This document shows positions 37,501-46,144 of a stretch of 64,000 bases of DNA, piece by piece (position 1 is the first letter of the stretch; each line of letters starts with the position of its first letter). The stretch comes from Rasiella rasia. GTDB taxonomy: Bacteria > Bacteroidota > Bacteroidia > Flavobacteriales > Flavobacteriaceae. A program made the position numbers and the translations under genes. The stretch covers positions 1,317,501 to 1,381,500 of the forward strand of contig NZ_CP049057.1 of NCBI RefSeq assembly GCF_011044175.1, read 5' to 3'. The notes beneath the pieces were generated by a model. That model did not search any database. It worked only from the letters and a program-made list of their open reading frames with translations, and had not been told where the DNA came from.

Positions 37501-37807
37501 CCCCAACGTTGCCCAATTAGGCCCTACCCTGTCTTTTATTGCTGAAGATTTTAACAACGACGGAAACCTTGACCTCATGGGAGTTGGGGCCATTTACGAT
37601 GCCGAAGTAGAAACTATTAGATACGATGGTAACTATGGTTATGTGTTATTAGGAGATAGCAATGGTGGTTATACGCCTTCAAAAGCTTTCGACCCTTACA
37701 TAACTTCAGACGCTAAAGATTTAATCTCAATCTCAATTAATGGTAAGAAGCACTATGCGGTGGTAAGCAATAACGCGCCTCTTGAAATTTTTACATTTCA
37801 ACCATAA
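34529..37807 (+). CDS. FG-GAP/VCBS-repeat lipoprotein with ASPIC/UnbV domain (paralog)
   Basis: The 1092-residue protein has a lipoprotein signal (FLINC) and the same architecture as the divergent neighbour. Propeller blades with DIDNDGLED, DINNDGWLD and DGDGDTDYFF cores are followed by an ASPIC/UnbV module near residues 510-580 (GASVTVKTANKTQ, EIKWPDGTF) and a second propeller set. Matching segments such as VPVRGKECSSEQNPF against VPLRGRECSSQQMPF show that the two are paralogs. Its stop codon abuts the stop of the next gene with no gap. Confidence 0.9.
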   Translation: MKNVYLLTVCFFLINCTTATKEKEAVHNEASILFDKVAPEASSITFSNVLHQRVDFNFMNYLYIYTGAGVAIGDIDNDGLEDLYFVSNLGPNKLYKNKGDFKFDDITNTARVEDYSGFSTGVTMMDINNDGWLDIYVCKAGSLNNHEERKNLLFINKKDGTFSEEAAQWGLADPAFSTQIYQIDYDKDGDLDLYLVNHRNDFQNNTKVNSQIQKNTSELTSDQLYRNNGTNFTKVTKEAGLTNKAWGLSAVISDFNEDGWDDIYVANDFLEPDALYINQQNGTFKNEILTRLDHITTNSMGSDYADLNNDLMPDLITLDMMSENYARSKENMASMSISGFNAMVAVGYHHAYMANMLHVNRGKGKFYETGQLSGITKTDWSWAPLLADFDNDGLKDIFVTNGVDRDYTNQDVRTQLQQIVARGESKQLQEVLDLIPSERITNYIYKNEGNLNFSNKIEAWGLNTPTYSNGAAYGDLDNDGDLDLVVNNLYDPAGIYKNNSQNNFSKINLIGPSTNPAAIGASVTVKTANKTQVQELYTNRGYESTVSKNLVFGLGDETIIDEIEIKWPDGTFSSVKNPKANTTVSLNYTTSNKTEKPTLPKGTTKNTKSTTDLGLAYQHLENEFYDYGAQLLLPQRQSSKGTGIVKGDVNNDGLDDFFVGNAANASAALYIQDSGGNFTNSQTNLWNKEAAYEDANALFFDADGDGDQDLYVVSAGYELEANSSLLQDRLYINNGQGIFKKQTNALPKMLASGKTVTAADIDGDGDLDLFVGGNVLPKKYPLASASFLLENNQGTFKDITTNNPELSAPGMISEAIFTDYDGDNDADLLLVGEWMQPTFFTNSNGSFKKHNTPSLHRKEGWWFSAIAKDMDGDGDTDYFFGNLGKNNKFSPSEKKPLYIYAKDFDNNGSFDVALSKINEGKVVPVRGKECSSEQNPFLLEKIQSYKEFASLDMDAIYGADQLANAEKRTVFTFESVYAQNNGDGSFTLTSLPNVAQLGPTLSFIAEDFNNDGNLDLMGVGAIYDAEVETIRYDGNYGYVLLGDSNGGYTPSKAFDPYITSDAKDLISISINGKKHYAVVSNNAPLEIFTFQP

Positions 37808-38467
37808 CTAAAAAAATGGTCGATATTGTTCTGCCCTAAAATCTATGGTAGTATAAGAAGGGTTCGCCCTTTTTCTATCCTTATACAACTGAACACTTCC
37901 CACCGCCCTATTTGCTGCCCCACTCGGAGCCGTGAGAGAAACAGTCTTAATTTTTCGTTGCGACTTCGGTAATTTAAAAGAATGAATTCGAGGTACTATG
38001 TCAGTTTCAATATCGAGCGACAAACCATATGCCTTAAGATGTTTTCTAAAAAAATACTCTGGTCCGTTTTTACTATTTCCGCCCGTAAAAAGCAATGTGT
38101 CTATATGCAGGTATTTCTCTAAAGTTGCCACTAAATCCCTCAACTTAATTGACTGCATACCTATATCACTTGCATCTATCTTATCACGTTCTGCACTCGC
38201 CACAATATCACAAATTCCAATACCCCTTTGTTTAAGAAACGTTTTGCGTTGGTTGATGGCGTAGGCAGTATTTTCATAAACAAGACCAAGCTCAAATATC
38301 TGATCCAAAATTGGCCATAGTTGTCCGTCTCTACTTCCATAACAAAAATCAACGTCATCTGCCTTTAAATCGCCCGTAGTAAAACGAGGTGGTGGCAATG
38401 TACCAACGATTAACTTAGTTGAATTTACCGGAATATACGGTGGATACGGATGGGTATGTAGAAACAA
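37808..38467 (-). CDS. Uracil-DNA glycosylase superfamily protein
   Basis: The 219-residue protein resembles a divergent UDG-superfamily group. It has LIVGTLPPPRF near the N-terminus (the position of the GxxP water-activating motif), GICDIV in the middle, FTGGNS, and a C-terminal SLTAPSGAANRA (the loop that would contact the minor groove). It starts at a TTG with no alternative ATG before the first conserved motif. The stop is directly adjacent to the stop of the convergent FG-GAP gene. Whether it acts as a glycosylase is unknown. Confidence 0.7.
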   Translation of the reverse strand: MFLHTHPYPPYIPVNSTKLIVGTLPPPRFTTGDLKADDVDFCYGSRDGQLWPILDQIFELGLVYENTAYAINQRKTFLKQRGIGICDIVASAERDKIDASDIGMQSIKLRDLVATLEKYLHIDTLLFTGGNSKNGPEYFFRKHLKAYGLSLDIETDIVPRIHSFKLPKSQRKIKTVSLTAPSGAANRAVGSVQLYKDRKRANPSYTTIDFRAEQYRPFF

Positions 38468-38496
38468 AAAAGGGTTTTTATAGGTTTTATGCTAAA

Positions 38497-39258
38497 CTAT
38501 CTAATAAAAACAGGTTCGTCTTCATTTTCTGTGTATTGCTCACTATAAGCATAGCCGTCGTAATCGAAACCTTTTAAACCACGTAGGGTCTTGATATTTT
38601 TATCTATTACGTAACGAGCCATACTACCCCGTGCCTTCTTCGCAAAGAATGAGATTATTTTTAATTTACCGTTTTTAAAATCTTTAAATACAGGAGAGAT
38701 TACAGGAACTTTCAGCTTCTTTGGGTCTATCACTTTAAAATATTCTTGACTCGCTAAATTTAAAAACACTTCATTGTTTCCCAACTCGTTGTTAAGTGCT
38801 TCGGTAACTTGGTCTCCCCAAAATTGGTACAAATTTTTCTTTCGGTTTATGGAAAGGTTCGTACCCATTTCTAAGCGATAAGGCTGCATTAAATCTAGAG
38901 GTCGCAATACACCGTACATCCCACTTAATATACGCAATGTATTATTTAAGGTGTCAATCTTTTTTTCTGAAATCGAATATGCATCAAGTCCTTGATACAC
39001 ATCACCAGCAAACGCATAAACGGCAGGTCTTGCATTTTTATTTGTAAAGGGCGTGCTAAAATCCTTATAGCGTTGGTAATTAAGTTCGGCTAGTTTATCG
39101 CTTATATGCATTAACTCGCCAATTGCTTTCTTCGACTTTCGCTCTAATTTATTGTTAAGCACCTCGGCCTGCTCTAAAAAAAGAGGCTGTGTACCTCTAG
39201 AGGTTGGCAGTTTGCTTTCAAAATCTAATGATTTGGCTGGTGAGACTACTATTTTCAT
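38497..39258 (-). CDS. yaaA: Peroxide stress protein YaaA
   Basis: The 253-residue protein matches YaaA (DUF328): [19 protein letters not shown] at the start, [39 protein letters not shown] in the middle, and [17 protein letters not shown] near residue 205. In E. coli YaaA limits intracellular iron and oxidative DNA damage under peroxide stress; I assume a similar role. It lies 29 bases upstream of the UDG-like gene, suggesting a shared transcript and a possible link to DNA protection. Confidence 0.94.
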   Translation of the reverse strand: MKIVVSPAKSLDFESKLPTSRGTQPLFLEQAEVLNNKLERKSKKAIGELMHISDKLAELNYQRYKDFSTPFTNKNARPAVYAFAGDVYQGLDAYSISEKKIDTLNNTLRILSGMYGVLRPLDLMQPYRLEMGTNLSINRKKNLYQFWGDQVTEALNNELGNNEVFLNLASQEYFKVIDPKKLKVPVISPVFKDFKNGKLKIISFFAKKARGSMARYVIDKNIKTLRGLKGFDYDGYAYSEQYTENEDEPVFIR

Positions 39259-39413
39259 TATTATCTTTTAGGTAAAAATACGAATTCAGATTGGCTGAAT
39301 GCATGCGTATTTATAAATATAAACGAATATAGTATCAACAAAGATTATCAATAAAAAAATTTAGTTCTAACAAATTGTGAAACACCCGACTAAAGAAAAG
39401 CAAGACGTTAATT

Positions 39414-39423
39414 AGGATATCCT
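39414..39423. promoter_or_regulatory. AGGATATCCT palindrome upstream of the T9SS FG-GAP gene
   Basis: A perfect ten-base palindrome lies 51 bases before the start codon at 39474, in otherwise AT-rich sequence. It could be a regulator site, but no protein partner is suggested by context. Confidence 0.25.
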
Positions 39424-39473
39424 TAACATATCGCAAAGTTTTCAAAAATTAACTTTAAGAAAAATTTTAAAGT

Positions 39474-41225
39474 ATGAAGACTATATTACCCTTATGTGCA
39501 TTTATGACATTAGCTATAGGCACACTAACGGCCCAACAAGAGTTTGGCCAAAAAGCAACCTTAAATGAAGATGGTACGATTTCAGTACAACAGGTCTTTC
39601 TACCCTCTGAAATGAGCACAAAAGAAGGTGCTATCGAACCTGTATTTCAATTTGGTAGGCCCGCCAATCCAAGCATAAAGAACTCTAGAGGAGTTACATT
39701 GGCCGACATAGACGATGACGGGATTCAGGAAATACTCTACGGAATAGACACCGAATTATTTGCGCTTAATGGCGCAGGTGAAATTGTATGGCAAAAAACA
39801 GTTGAAGGCCCAATTCTACTACCCCCAACGGTGGCCAATATTGATGGTAATGCTGGTGTTGAAATTGCTGTAAACACCGGATACCCAACTACTGTAGGAC
39901 GCGTTTACCTTATGAATAATGTAGGAACTGATTTACCTAATTGGCCGTTAAATTTTAACGATAAATGGATGATCAACGCACCTGTTTTTGCAGACGTTAA
40001 CGGTGACGAAGTAATGGATATAATTACATGCCAAAGAGAAAGTAGCACGGTAGGTTTTGTTCATGTACTTAACCAAGATGGCACACCTATTAACGCAAAT
40101 TGGCCTGTTCAATTTGACGCCACTCCAGCATTTACTCCGTCTATTGGAGATATCGATAACGATGGAGATCAAGATGTAGTTATTGCAACTTCTTCTACTG
40201 GTCTTTACGCATATGATGCCGATGGAAATTTACTTCCAGGCTTCCCATTTGTAGATCCAAATATTAGATACTCGTATCAATCACCTGTATTAGTTGATTT
40301 AGACGGTGATGAAAATTTAGAAATCGTAGGAAGTAATCACGGTGATGCTCCAGGGTTTTATGTACTACAAAACGACGCATCGTATTACCCAGGTTGGCCC
40401 GTTGCTTTGTCAGGATGGACCTATTCACCGCCTACAGTAGTAGATTTAGATCAGGATGGTACCTATGAAATTTTTATGGCAGATAGAAATACAAGTAACG
40501 ATGGAACACCTTTACCAACGATTTACGGATTTAATCCAGATGCCGAAAATTTACCTGATTTTCCAATAGAAAAATATGGTGGAAATGAAGGCGTACTAAC
40601 TATCGCAGACATCAACAATGATAATGTATATGATATTATATTTTCGAGCACCCTTACCGATATGGAAGGTTTTGGATACATTCATGCATATTCGCTAGAT
40701 GGAAGCGGTGAGTTAGACGGCTTTCCACTTCGCCCACGCGGATTTACATTTCTTAATGGAGCAGTTGTAGGTGATGCAGACGGAGATGGTATGATGGACC
40801 TTACGGCAAATTCGTATACCCAAACTTTCGGACAAGGAGTTGATTCAACTTTTGTGAGCAATTATAATCTAAATGTGCCTTACGACGAAAGTAAAATTTT
40901 GAGCAACGGATATAAAGGTGGAAATACTAGACAAGGATTAATCTCTCCTGAAGAAATTATGGGTATAACCGAAGTAACATTAAATGGTTCTTTTGTTATT
41001 GCACCAAACCCTTCAAATACCTTACAATTGATTAGTGATACCACAATAGAAAATGCTACTATTTCGATAGCTGGCATCGACGGCAAACAAATGTACAATG
41101 AGATTACGTCTATTAGCGCGGGAGATCGTATGCAGTTTGATGTTGCCAATTACGCACAAGGCATCTATTTTGTAACGATTTCAAACGGAAAAAGATCTAA
41201 AACCTTAAAATGGATAAAAAGATAA
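39474..41225 (+). CDS. Secreted FG-GAP-repeat protein with T9SS type A sorting domain
   Basis: The 583-residue protein starts with a signal peptide (ending LTAQQ) and has FG-GAP/VCBS-like propeller repeats with Asp-rich calcium loops (DIDDDGIQE, DIDNDGDQD, DLDQDGTYE, DADGDGMMD). It ends in a type A sorting domain (FVIAPNPSNTLQLI to KTLKWIKR) typical of T9SS cargo. It would be exported across the outer membrane. Unlike the two FG-GAP lipoproteins it has no lipobox and no ASPIC module. Function is unknown; an extracellular binding role is plausible. Confidence 0.9.
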   Translation: MKTILPLCAFMTLAIGTLTAQQEFGQKATLNEDGTISVQQVFLPSEMSTKEGAIEPVFQFGRPANPSIKNSRGVTLADIDDDGIQEILYGIDTELFALNGAGEIVWQKTVEGPILLPPTVANIDGNAGVEIAVNTGYPTTVGRVYLMNNVGTDLPNWPLNFNDKWMINAPVFADVNGDEVMDIITCQRESSTVGFVHVLNQDGTPINANWPVQFDATPAFTPSIGDIDNDGDQDVVIATSSTGLYAYDADGNLLPGFPFVDPNIRYSYQSPVLVDLDGDENLEIVGSNHGDAPGFYVLQNDASYYPGWPVALSGWTYSPPTVVDLDQDGTYEIFMADRNTSNDGTPLPTIYGFNPDAENLPDFPIEKYGGNEGVLTIADINNDNVYDIIFSSTLTDMEGFGYIHAYSLDGSGELDGFPLRPRGFTFLNGAVVGDADGDGMMDLTANSYTQTFGQGVDSTFVSNYNLNVPYDESKILSNGYKGGNTRQGLISPEEIMGITEVTLNGSFVIAPNPSNTLQLISDTTIENATISIAGIDGKQMYNEITSISAGDRMQFDVANYAQGIYFVTISNGKRSKTLKWIKR

Positions 41226-41241
41226 GTAATAGTGAAAGCTA

Positions 41242-42282
41242 TTAATCCATTACATGTTTGGCATAAACACGCCATTTTTCAATGCAAGCCTCCATATCAT
41301 TTGGTATGGGGGCTTCAAATTTTAAAGAAGCTCCTGTAGTAGGATGCTCAAACCCTAGTGTTCGTGCATGAAGCGCTTGTCTCGGTAATATTTTAAAACA
41401 ATTATCTACAAATTGTTTGTATTTGCTGAATGTTGTGCCTTTTAATATTTTTTCACCGCCGTAGCGTTCATCATTAAACAAAGTGTGGCCAATATGCTTT
41501 AAATGTACCCTGATTTGATGAGTACGTCCCGTTTCTAATCTACAGCTCAATAAGGTAACATAGCCAAATCTTTCCAAAACTTTATAATGGGTCACTGCAG
41601 GCTTGCCTTTTTCGTCAGCATCATCTCCTAAAAAGACTGTGTTTTGCAACCTATTTTTTGGATGCCGCCCTATATGTCCCTCTACCGTTCCATTGTCTTC
41701 TTTTACATCGCCCCAAACTAACGCAATATATTCGCGTTGTGTAGTTTTATTGAAAAACTGCCGCGACAAATGGGTCATGGCCTCTTCAGTTTTAGCAACA
41801 ACTAGCAATCCGCTTGTATCTTTATCAATTCTATGTACTAATCCCGGACGATTACTACTGTTGTTAGGCAGGTTATCGAAATGAAAAGTTAATGCATTTA
41901 TAAGTGTTCCACTATAATTTCCATGTCCAGGATGCACCACCATTCCTGGGGCCTTATTTACCACAAGAACATCATCATCTTCATAAACAATATCGATAGG
42001 GAGATCTTCTGGAGTGAGCAACATCTCATAGGGAGGATGTTCAAATAAAACCGTAACTACATCTCCAGCTTTAACTTTATAGTTTTGCTTTACTACGACA
42101 TCGTTAACATAGATGTTTCCATCTTTTGCAGATTTCTGAATTTTATTACGCGTTGCATTTTCTACCTTGTTCATAAGGTATTTATCAACCCGTAGTGGCG
42201 ACTGTCCCTTATCTGCTACAAACCTAAAATGTTCGTATAGATCATCATTTCCAGCATCTTCGGTAGGATTATCTTGCACCAT
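41242..42282 (-). CDS. RluA-family pseudouridine synthase
   Basis: The 346-residue enzyme has an N-terminal S4-like RNA-binding domain (SPLRVDKYLMNKVENATRNKIQKSAKDGNIYVN) and a catalytic domain with the signature LVHRIDKDTSGLLVVAKT near residue 140, containing the catalytic Asp. It also has TGRTHQIRVHLKHIGH. It is closest to RluD-like enzymes that modify large-subunit rRNA, but the exact site cannot be told. Its start overlaps the PASTA gene by 14 bases, so both are expressed together. Confidence 0.94.
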   Translation of the reverse strand: MVQDNPTEDAGNDDLYEHFRFVADKGQSPLRVDKYLMNKVENATRNKIQKSAKDGNIYVNDVVVKQNYKVKAGDVVTVLFEHPPYEMLLTPEDLPIDIVYEDDDVLVVNKAPGMVVHPGHGNYSGTLINALTFHFDNLPNNSSNRPGLVHRIDKDTSGLLVVAKTEEAMTHLSRQFFNKTTQREYIALVWGDVKEDNGTVEGHIGRHPKNRLQNTVFLGDDADEKGKPAVTHYKVLERFGYVTLLSCRLETGRTHQIRVHLKHIGHTLFNDERYGGEKILKGTTFSKYKQFVDNCFKILPRQALHARTLGFEHPTTGASLKFEAPIPNDMEACIEKWRVYAKHVMD

Positions 42283-42910
42283 TTCCTTCTAATTCTTCGC
42301 TATTCACAGGAGTTTGACTACCCTCGTTTTCGTTTTCCTCGTTTGAATTTCTATTTATTCTACTTAAACTTTCGTCACCAATAATTAAATCTATAGTCGA
42401 CGTTATTTCAAGCTCCGTTCCTGGAGTTATTTTAGACCCTGCATGACGTATTTCTAATACTTGGTCACTCATATGCGGCTTGGTAGTAACCTTACCTATT
42501 TTAAAGCCCATAGCCTTTAACGTAGGTTCTGCTTGGCGCGAAGTTTTGCCAACTACATCCGGAATTTTAACTTTTCTGTAACCAGACGGATTAAGTGTTA
42601 GATAAATTTTTCGGTCTTCCTTCACAAATTTACCTGCACGAGGTAATTGTTCTATCACTGAAAATCTTGGATAATCTGGATTAAAATTCGCAGAATCTAG
42701 AATTACGTATCTCAAGTCATTTTCGTCTAAAATATCTTCTACCTCACCAAGGGTACGCTTTGCTAGGTCTGGCACTTCAATTTGTTGACCATGGTTGGTT
42801 GTACTTCTCAACCACCAGAGTACCAAAAAAGATAATACGATAAGCCCTACAATGGCAAACAATAATTGTTTTACGAAAGCTTTTGATAAGATGTATTTAA
42901 AAAACGACAT
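42269..42910 (-). CDS. PASTA-domain membrane protein
   Basis: The protein has 213 residues from the ATG at 42910, a transmembrane helix near residues 12-35 (LLFAIVGLIVLSFLVLWWL), and extracytoplasmic PASTA domains (IEVPDLAKRTLGEVEDIL and VKIPDVVGKTSRQAEPTL). No kinase domain is present. PASTA domains bind peptidoglycan fragments in other proteins. It is divergent from ddl, which makes the D-Ala-D-Ala of peptidoglycan, consistent with a cell-wall link. A longer start at 42955 in the same frame is less likely, because it would precede the membrane helix with an odd hydrophobic tail. Confidence 0.88.
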   Translation of the reverse strand: MSFFKYILSKAFVKQLLFAIVGLIVLSFLVLWWLRSTTNHGQQIEVPDLAKRTLGEVEDILDENDLRYVILDSANFNPDYPRFSVIEQLPRAGKFVKEDRKIYLTLNPSGYRKVKIPDVVGKTSRQAEPTLKAMGFKIGKVTTKPHMSDQVLEIRHAGSKITPGTELEITSTIDLIIGDESLSRINRNSNEENENEGSQTPVNSEELEGNGAR

Positions 42911-43007
42911 ACGTTGAAGGTTATAAGGCAAAAATAACAAACCTAAAGTTAGCAACTTTTATTCGATAAGTTATATTTTTGATAAACGCACTAATTGCGT
43001 ATTTGGT

Positions 43008-43985
43008 ATGAGCAAAAAAAATATAGCAGTAGTAATGGGAGGCTATTCTAGTGAATTTGAAATCTCACTTAATAGCGGAGCAGTAGTTTGTGAATCTTTA
43101 GACACAGCACTGTACAACGTCTATCCAGTACATATCTTAAATGAGGGTTGGTTTTTTATTGCTGAAAACGGCCTAAAACAACCTATTAACAAAGATGACT
43201 TTAGTTTTATTGTAAATGATAGTGCCGTTGTACCCGATGTAATCTTTAATACCGTGCATGGCACGCCAGGGGAAGATGGTTTATTACAGGCGTATTGGGA
43301 ATTACTAAAAATACCACAAACCTCTCCGTCTTTTTATGCAAGTGCGCTTAGTTTTGACAAGCGCGATTGTCTTATGGTTTTACAGGGCTTTGGTGTTAAG
43401 TGCGCAAATTCATATTATATTAATAGAGGGGTTGATTTTTCTATTGACGAAGTGATAAAAAAAGTTGGCTTACCATGTTTCGTAAAGCCTAACAGAGCAG
43501 GCTCTAGTTATGGTATTTCGAAAGTTCAAAGGCAAGAAGATTTTAAAGCTGCCCTAGAAAAAGCCTATACAGAAGATCATGAAGTGTTAGTAGAAACGGC
43601 ACTTGTTGGCACTGAAGTGTCAGTTGGAGCTTACACCGTTAATGGTGAAATAAAAGTATTGATGCCTACGGAAATTGTTTCGGAAAATGACTTTTTCGAC
43701 TATGAAGCAAAGTATCTTGGTAAGTCTCAAGAAATTACCCCTGCGCGCATTTCCGAAGAAGAAACAAAACTGGTACAAGCCGAAACCAAACGTATTTATA
43801 AACTTCTAAACATGAAAGGAGTGACCCGATGCGAATTTATTCTTCAAGACGGAATTCCTTTTTTCTTAGAAATTAACACAACACCCGGCTTGAGCAAAGA
43901 AAGTATTATTCCGAAGCAGGTGCGTGACGCCAACCTTACACTTACGCAATTTTTTGGAACGCTAATAGAAGAAGCAAGTAGCTAA
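43008..43985 (+). CDS. ddl: D-alanine--D-alanine ligase
   Basis: The 325-residue ATP-grasp ligase makes the D-Ala-D-Ala dipeptide for peptidoglycan. The N-terminus has VVMGGYSSEFEISLNSG, a substrate strand has FNTVHGTPGEDGLLQ, and the ATP-grasp part has LPCFVKPNRAGSSYGIS. Metal binding is at FFLEINTTPGLSKES near the C-terminus. It is followed by coaD after 44 bases in the same direction. Confidence 0.97.
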   Translation: MSKKNIAVVMGGYSSEFEISLNSGAVVCESLDTALYNVYPVHILNEGWFFIAENGLKQPINKDDFSFIVNDSAVVPDVIFNTVHGTPGEDGLLQAYWELLKIPQTSPSFYASALSFDKRDCLMVLQGFGVKCANSYYINRGVDFSIDEVIKKVGLPCFVKPNRAGSSYGISKVQRQEDFKAALEKAYTEDHEVLVETALVGTEVSVGAYTVNGEIKVLMPTEIVSENDFFDYEAKYLGKSQEITPARISEEETKLVQAETKRIYKLLNMKGVTRCEFILQDGIPFFLEINTTPGLSKESIIPKQVRDANLTLTQFFGTLIEEASS

Positions 43986-44029
43986 AATAACTTTTGTACC
44001 TTGTACTCAAGAATATAAATGATTAACTG

Positions 44030-44485
44030 TTGAGCCAAACAAACACCATTAGACGCGCTGTTTTCCCCGGATCTTTCGACCCTATAACCATAGGGCATGT
44101 AGATATTGTTAAACGGGCACTACCTCTATTTGATGAAATTATAATTGCCATTGGCAGTAATGCAGATAAAAAGTATATGTGGTCGCTTGAAGAACGTATA
44201 CAACGTATAACAGACGCTTTTCCGCAGCACCCTAATATAAAAGTGATGTCTTATAAAGGGTTGACGGCTGATTTTTGCAAAGAAATGGAGGCCCAGTATA
44301 TATTACGCGGACTAAGAAACACAATCGATTTTTCTTATGAGCAAACCATTGCACAGGCAAACGAAAAGGTAAATGGTGTTGCAAGTGTATTTTTAATTTG
44401 CAGTCCAGAGTATTCTCACATTTCGTCTTCTATAGTGCGAGATATTGTTAGAAATGGTGGTGATGCTAAAAGTTTACTTCCGTAA
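44030..44485 (+). CDS. coaD: Phosphopantetheine adenylyltransferase
   Basis: The 151-residue enzyme of coenzyme A synthesis has the nucleotidyltransferase motif PGSFDPITIGHVDIVKRA near residue 14, YILRGLRNTIDFSYEQ and SHISSSIVRDIV. A TTG start at 44030 is used. The upstream ATG at 44018 is out of frame and no in-frame ATG precedes the first motif. It follows ddl in the same direction and converges on the HTTM gene with a 4-base gap. Confidence 0.95.
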   Translation: MSQTNTIRRAVFPGSFDPITIGHVDIVKRALPLFDEIIIAIGSNADKKYMWSLEERIQRITDAFPQHPNIKVMSYKGLTADFCKEMEAQYILRGLRNTIDFSYEQTIAQANEKVNGVASVFLICSPEYSHISSSIVRDIVRNGGDAKSLLP

Positions 44486-44489
44486 CTAA

Positions 44490-45944
44490 TTAATCTTCTT
44501 CGCTCATTTTTAGTGGTACTATCCAAGATAGGTCGTTATAATCACGTTCATCTACTTCGGTTAAATCAACAGTTGGCACTATCATTTGCTGAGCTGGTAG
44601 CCCATTAAATTCAACAATAACTTCTGCGGAAATTTTAGGGTTTACAATCCCGTATTGTTTTTCAATTTTAGGCTTCAAATATTTAGCTAAGAGCACCAAG
44701 TTAACTGGTCTGTCTACTAAATGTAACGATTGATTATGCGAAATAAACGTCTTTTCCTTGATTTCTCCCGTAGCTCCAGAGGCTCGATCTTGCATTGTCA
44801 AGTTAAGTGTAACAACCTTTTTTGCCTGTAATTTCATGCGCCAAGCAAAATGAACGCCGGGTCCATACCATTCGGGATTATTTGAGTGTAATAAATATCG
44901 AAATGGAAAAACGAGATGAAAAATCAAAAACACCAACAAAAGCCCCGTAACAAGACCTTTATTAGATTTAGCAAACAGCACATCTGAGTTTTCAACTACA
45001 ACTGCATCACCATTAGTAACTGTCGCACTAACATCTTTGCTCTTTAGTTGCTTCTTTAAGCGTTTCTTTTCTTTCTGAGAAAGCTTAACAACTTTCTTTT
45101 TCTTGATGAACAGTGTATCAGTAAAATTACCTACACGCTCGGGGTTAAAAAATAAGATGGTAGCAACAATCATAAAAAGCGGAAAAACTCCGATATCGTC
45201 AAAAAGTAAAGAATTATTCGTAAGGTTAAAAATTAGAATTAATCCTACTGCAAAAAGACGCGTCCTTTTAAAAAGCAATAAAAATACAATGCCTAAATCG
45301 TATATAAGTCCGCCGTACTTTACAAATGCTATAAGTGTATCGTTAGAAAACAGTTGTGTTAAAAAATTATTTTTAGAAGCCGATAAAATTTCAGAAACCA
45401 AATTTGTGTGCAACCAATTGGACGACAGTTTTGCTATACCTCCAAAAAAGTATGGAAGTGCTATCAAAAACATTAAGATATACTGATGCCACGCTGGAAT
45501 ATACATCTTAGCAATGTCTTTTCTTTTACGTGATTTGATACTATACTTTTCATCGGCACTTATAAAAATCATAACAAAAGCAAACAATGAAAAAAGATAG
45601 ATATGATTGTTATATAGTGTGCTATCCATAAATGAGAAATAGCTAAAAACGATAAAGAAAAAGCTTATTGCATACCTATACCATACCCCAAGTGTAATAC
45701 AGACTGTTGAAATTAACAACAAAAAGTGAAGTCCCTTTAAGATTGGTAGTGGCAGTGGCTGTAGAAAAGACAGTTCGTTAAAATAGAAAAGCACCTCTGG
45801 CCCAGCAATAAATTGATAGGTATAATCTACTTTAAAATAATAAATAATCTGATAGGTGGCAATTAGCCCAAAAATGATTCTAAAGATGCAAACAATAGAA
45901 GGGTTTATTGGTGCGTAGAAAAAATTGGTTAATCTTTTAAACAT
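44490..45944 (-). CDS. HTTM-domain membrane protein (vitamin K gamma-carboxylase-like)
   Basis: The 484-residue protein has several transmembrane helices in its N-terminal two thirds (for example YQIIYYF, FFLLISTVCITLGVW-like and LFLLLFKRTRLFAVGLILIF segments) and an FNLTNNSLLFDD loop. A lysine-rich linker near residue 290 leads to another helix and a C-terminal soluble part (PVNLVLLAKYLKPK). This matches HTTM proteins related to the vitamin K-dependent gamma-carboxylase. Whether it carboxylates or is a different enzyme is unknown. It stands alone between coaD (convergent) and the rpsT terminator. Confidence 0.85.
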   Translation of the reverse strand: MFKRLTNFFYAPINPSIVCIFRIIFGLIATYQIIYYFKVDYTYQFIAGPEVLFYFNELSFLQPLPLPILKGLHFLLLISTVCITLGVWYRYAISFFFIVFSYFSFMDSTLYNNHIYLFSLFAFVMIFISADEKYSIKSRKRKDIAKMYIPAWHQYILMFLIALPYFFGGIAKLSSNWLHTNLVSEILSASKNNFLTQLFSNDTLIAFVKYGGLIYDLGIVFLLLFKRTRLFAVGLILIFNLTNNSLLFDDIGVFPLFMIVATILFFNPERVGNFTDTLFIKKKKVVKLSQKEKKRLKKQLKSKDVSATVTNGDAVVVENSDVLFAKSNKGLVTGLLLVFLIFHLVFPFRYLLHSNNPEWYGPGVHFAWRMKLQAKKVVTLNLTMQDRASGATGEIKEKTFISHNQSLHLVDRPVNLVLLAKYLKPKIEKQYGIVNPKISAEVIVEFNGLPAQQMIVPTVDLTEVDERDYNDLSWIVPLKMSEED

Positions 45945-46098
45945 AGACCGATGATTGTGGTTGTTGAAAGATATAGCTTATCGGTTATATATTAAAATTC
46001 TTTGTCAATTTTACCACAAAAAAATAAGCTTGACATGCGCTTGTTAATTATTTAGCTAGGTCAGTTTGGTTATAACACTTGACTTTTACCCATAAAAA

Positions 46099-46122
46099 AA
46101 CTCCCCCAACATTGGAGGAGTT
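46099..46122 (-). terminator. rpsT terminator
   Basis: AACTCC (46099-46104) pairs with GGAGTT (46117-46122), with further pairing inside apart from one mismatch. On the minus strand the stem is followed by a T run. It lies about 20 bases after the rpsT stop. Confidence 0.8.
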
Positions 46123-46144
46123 CTATTTAATTCGCCATTAAAAC

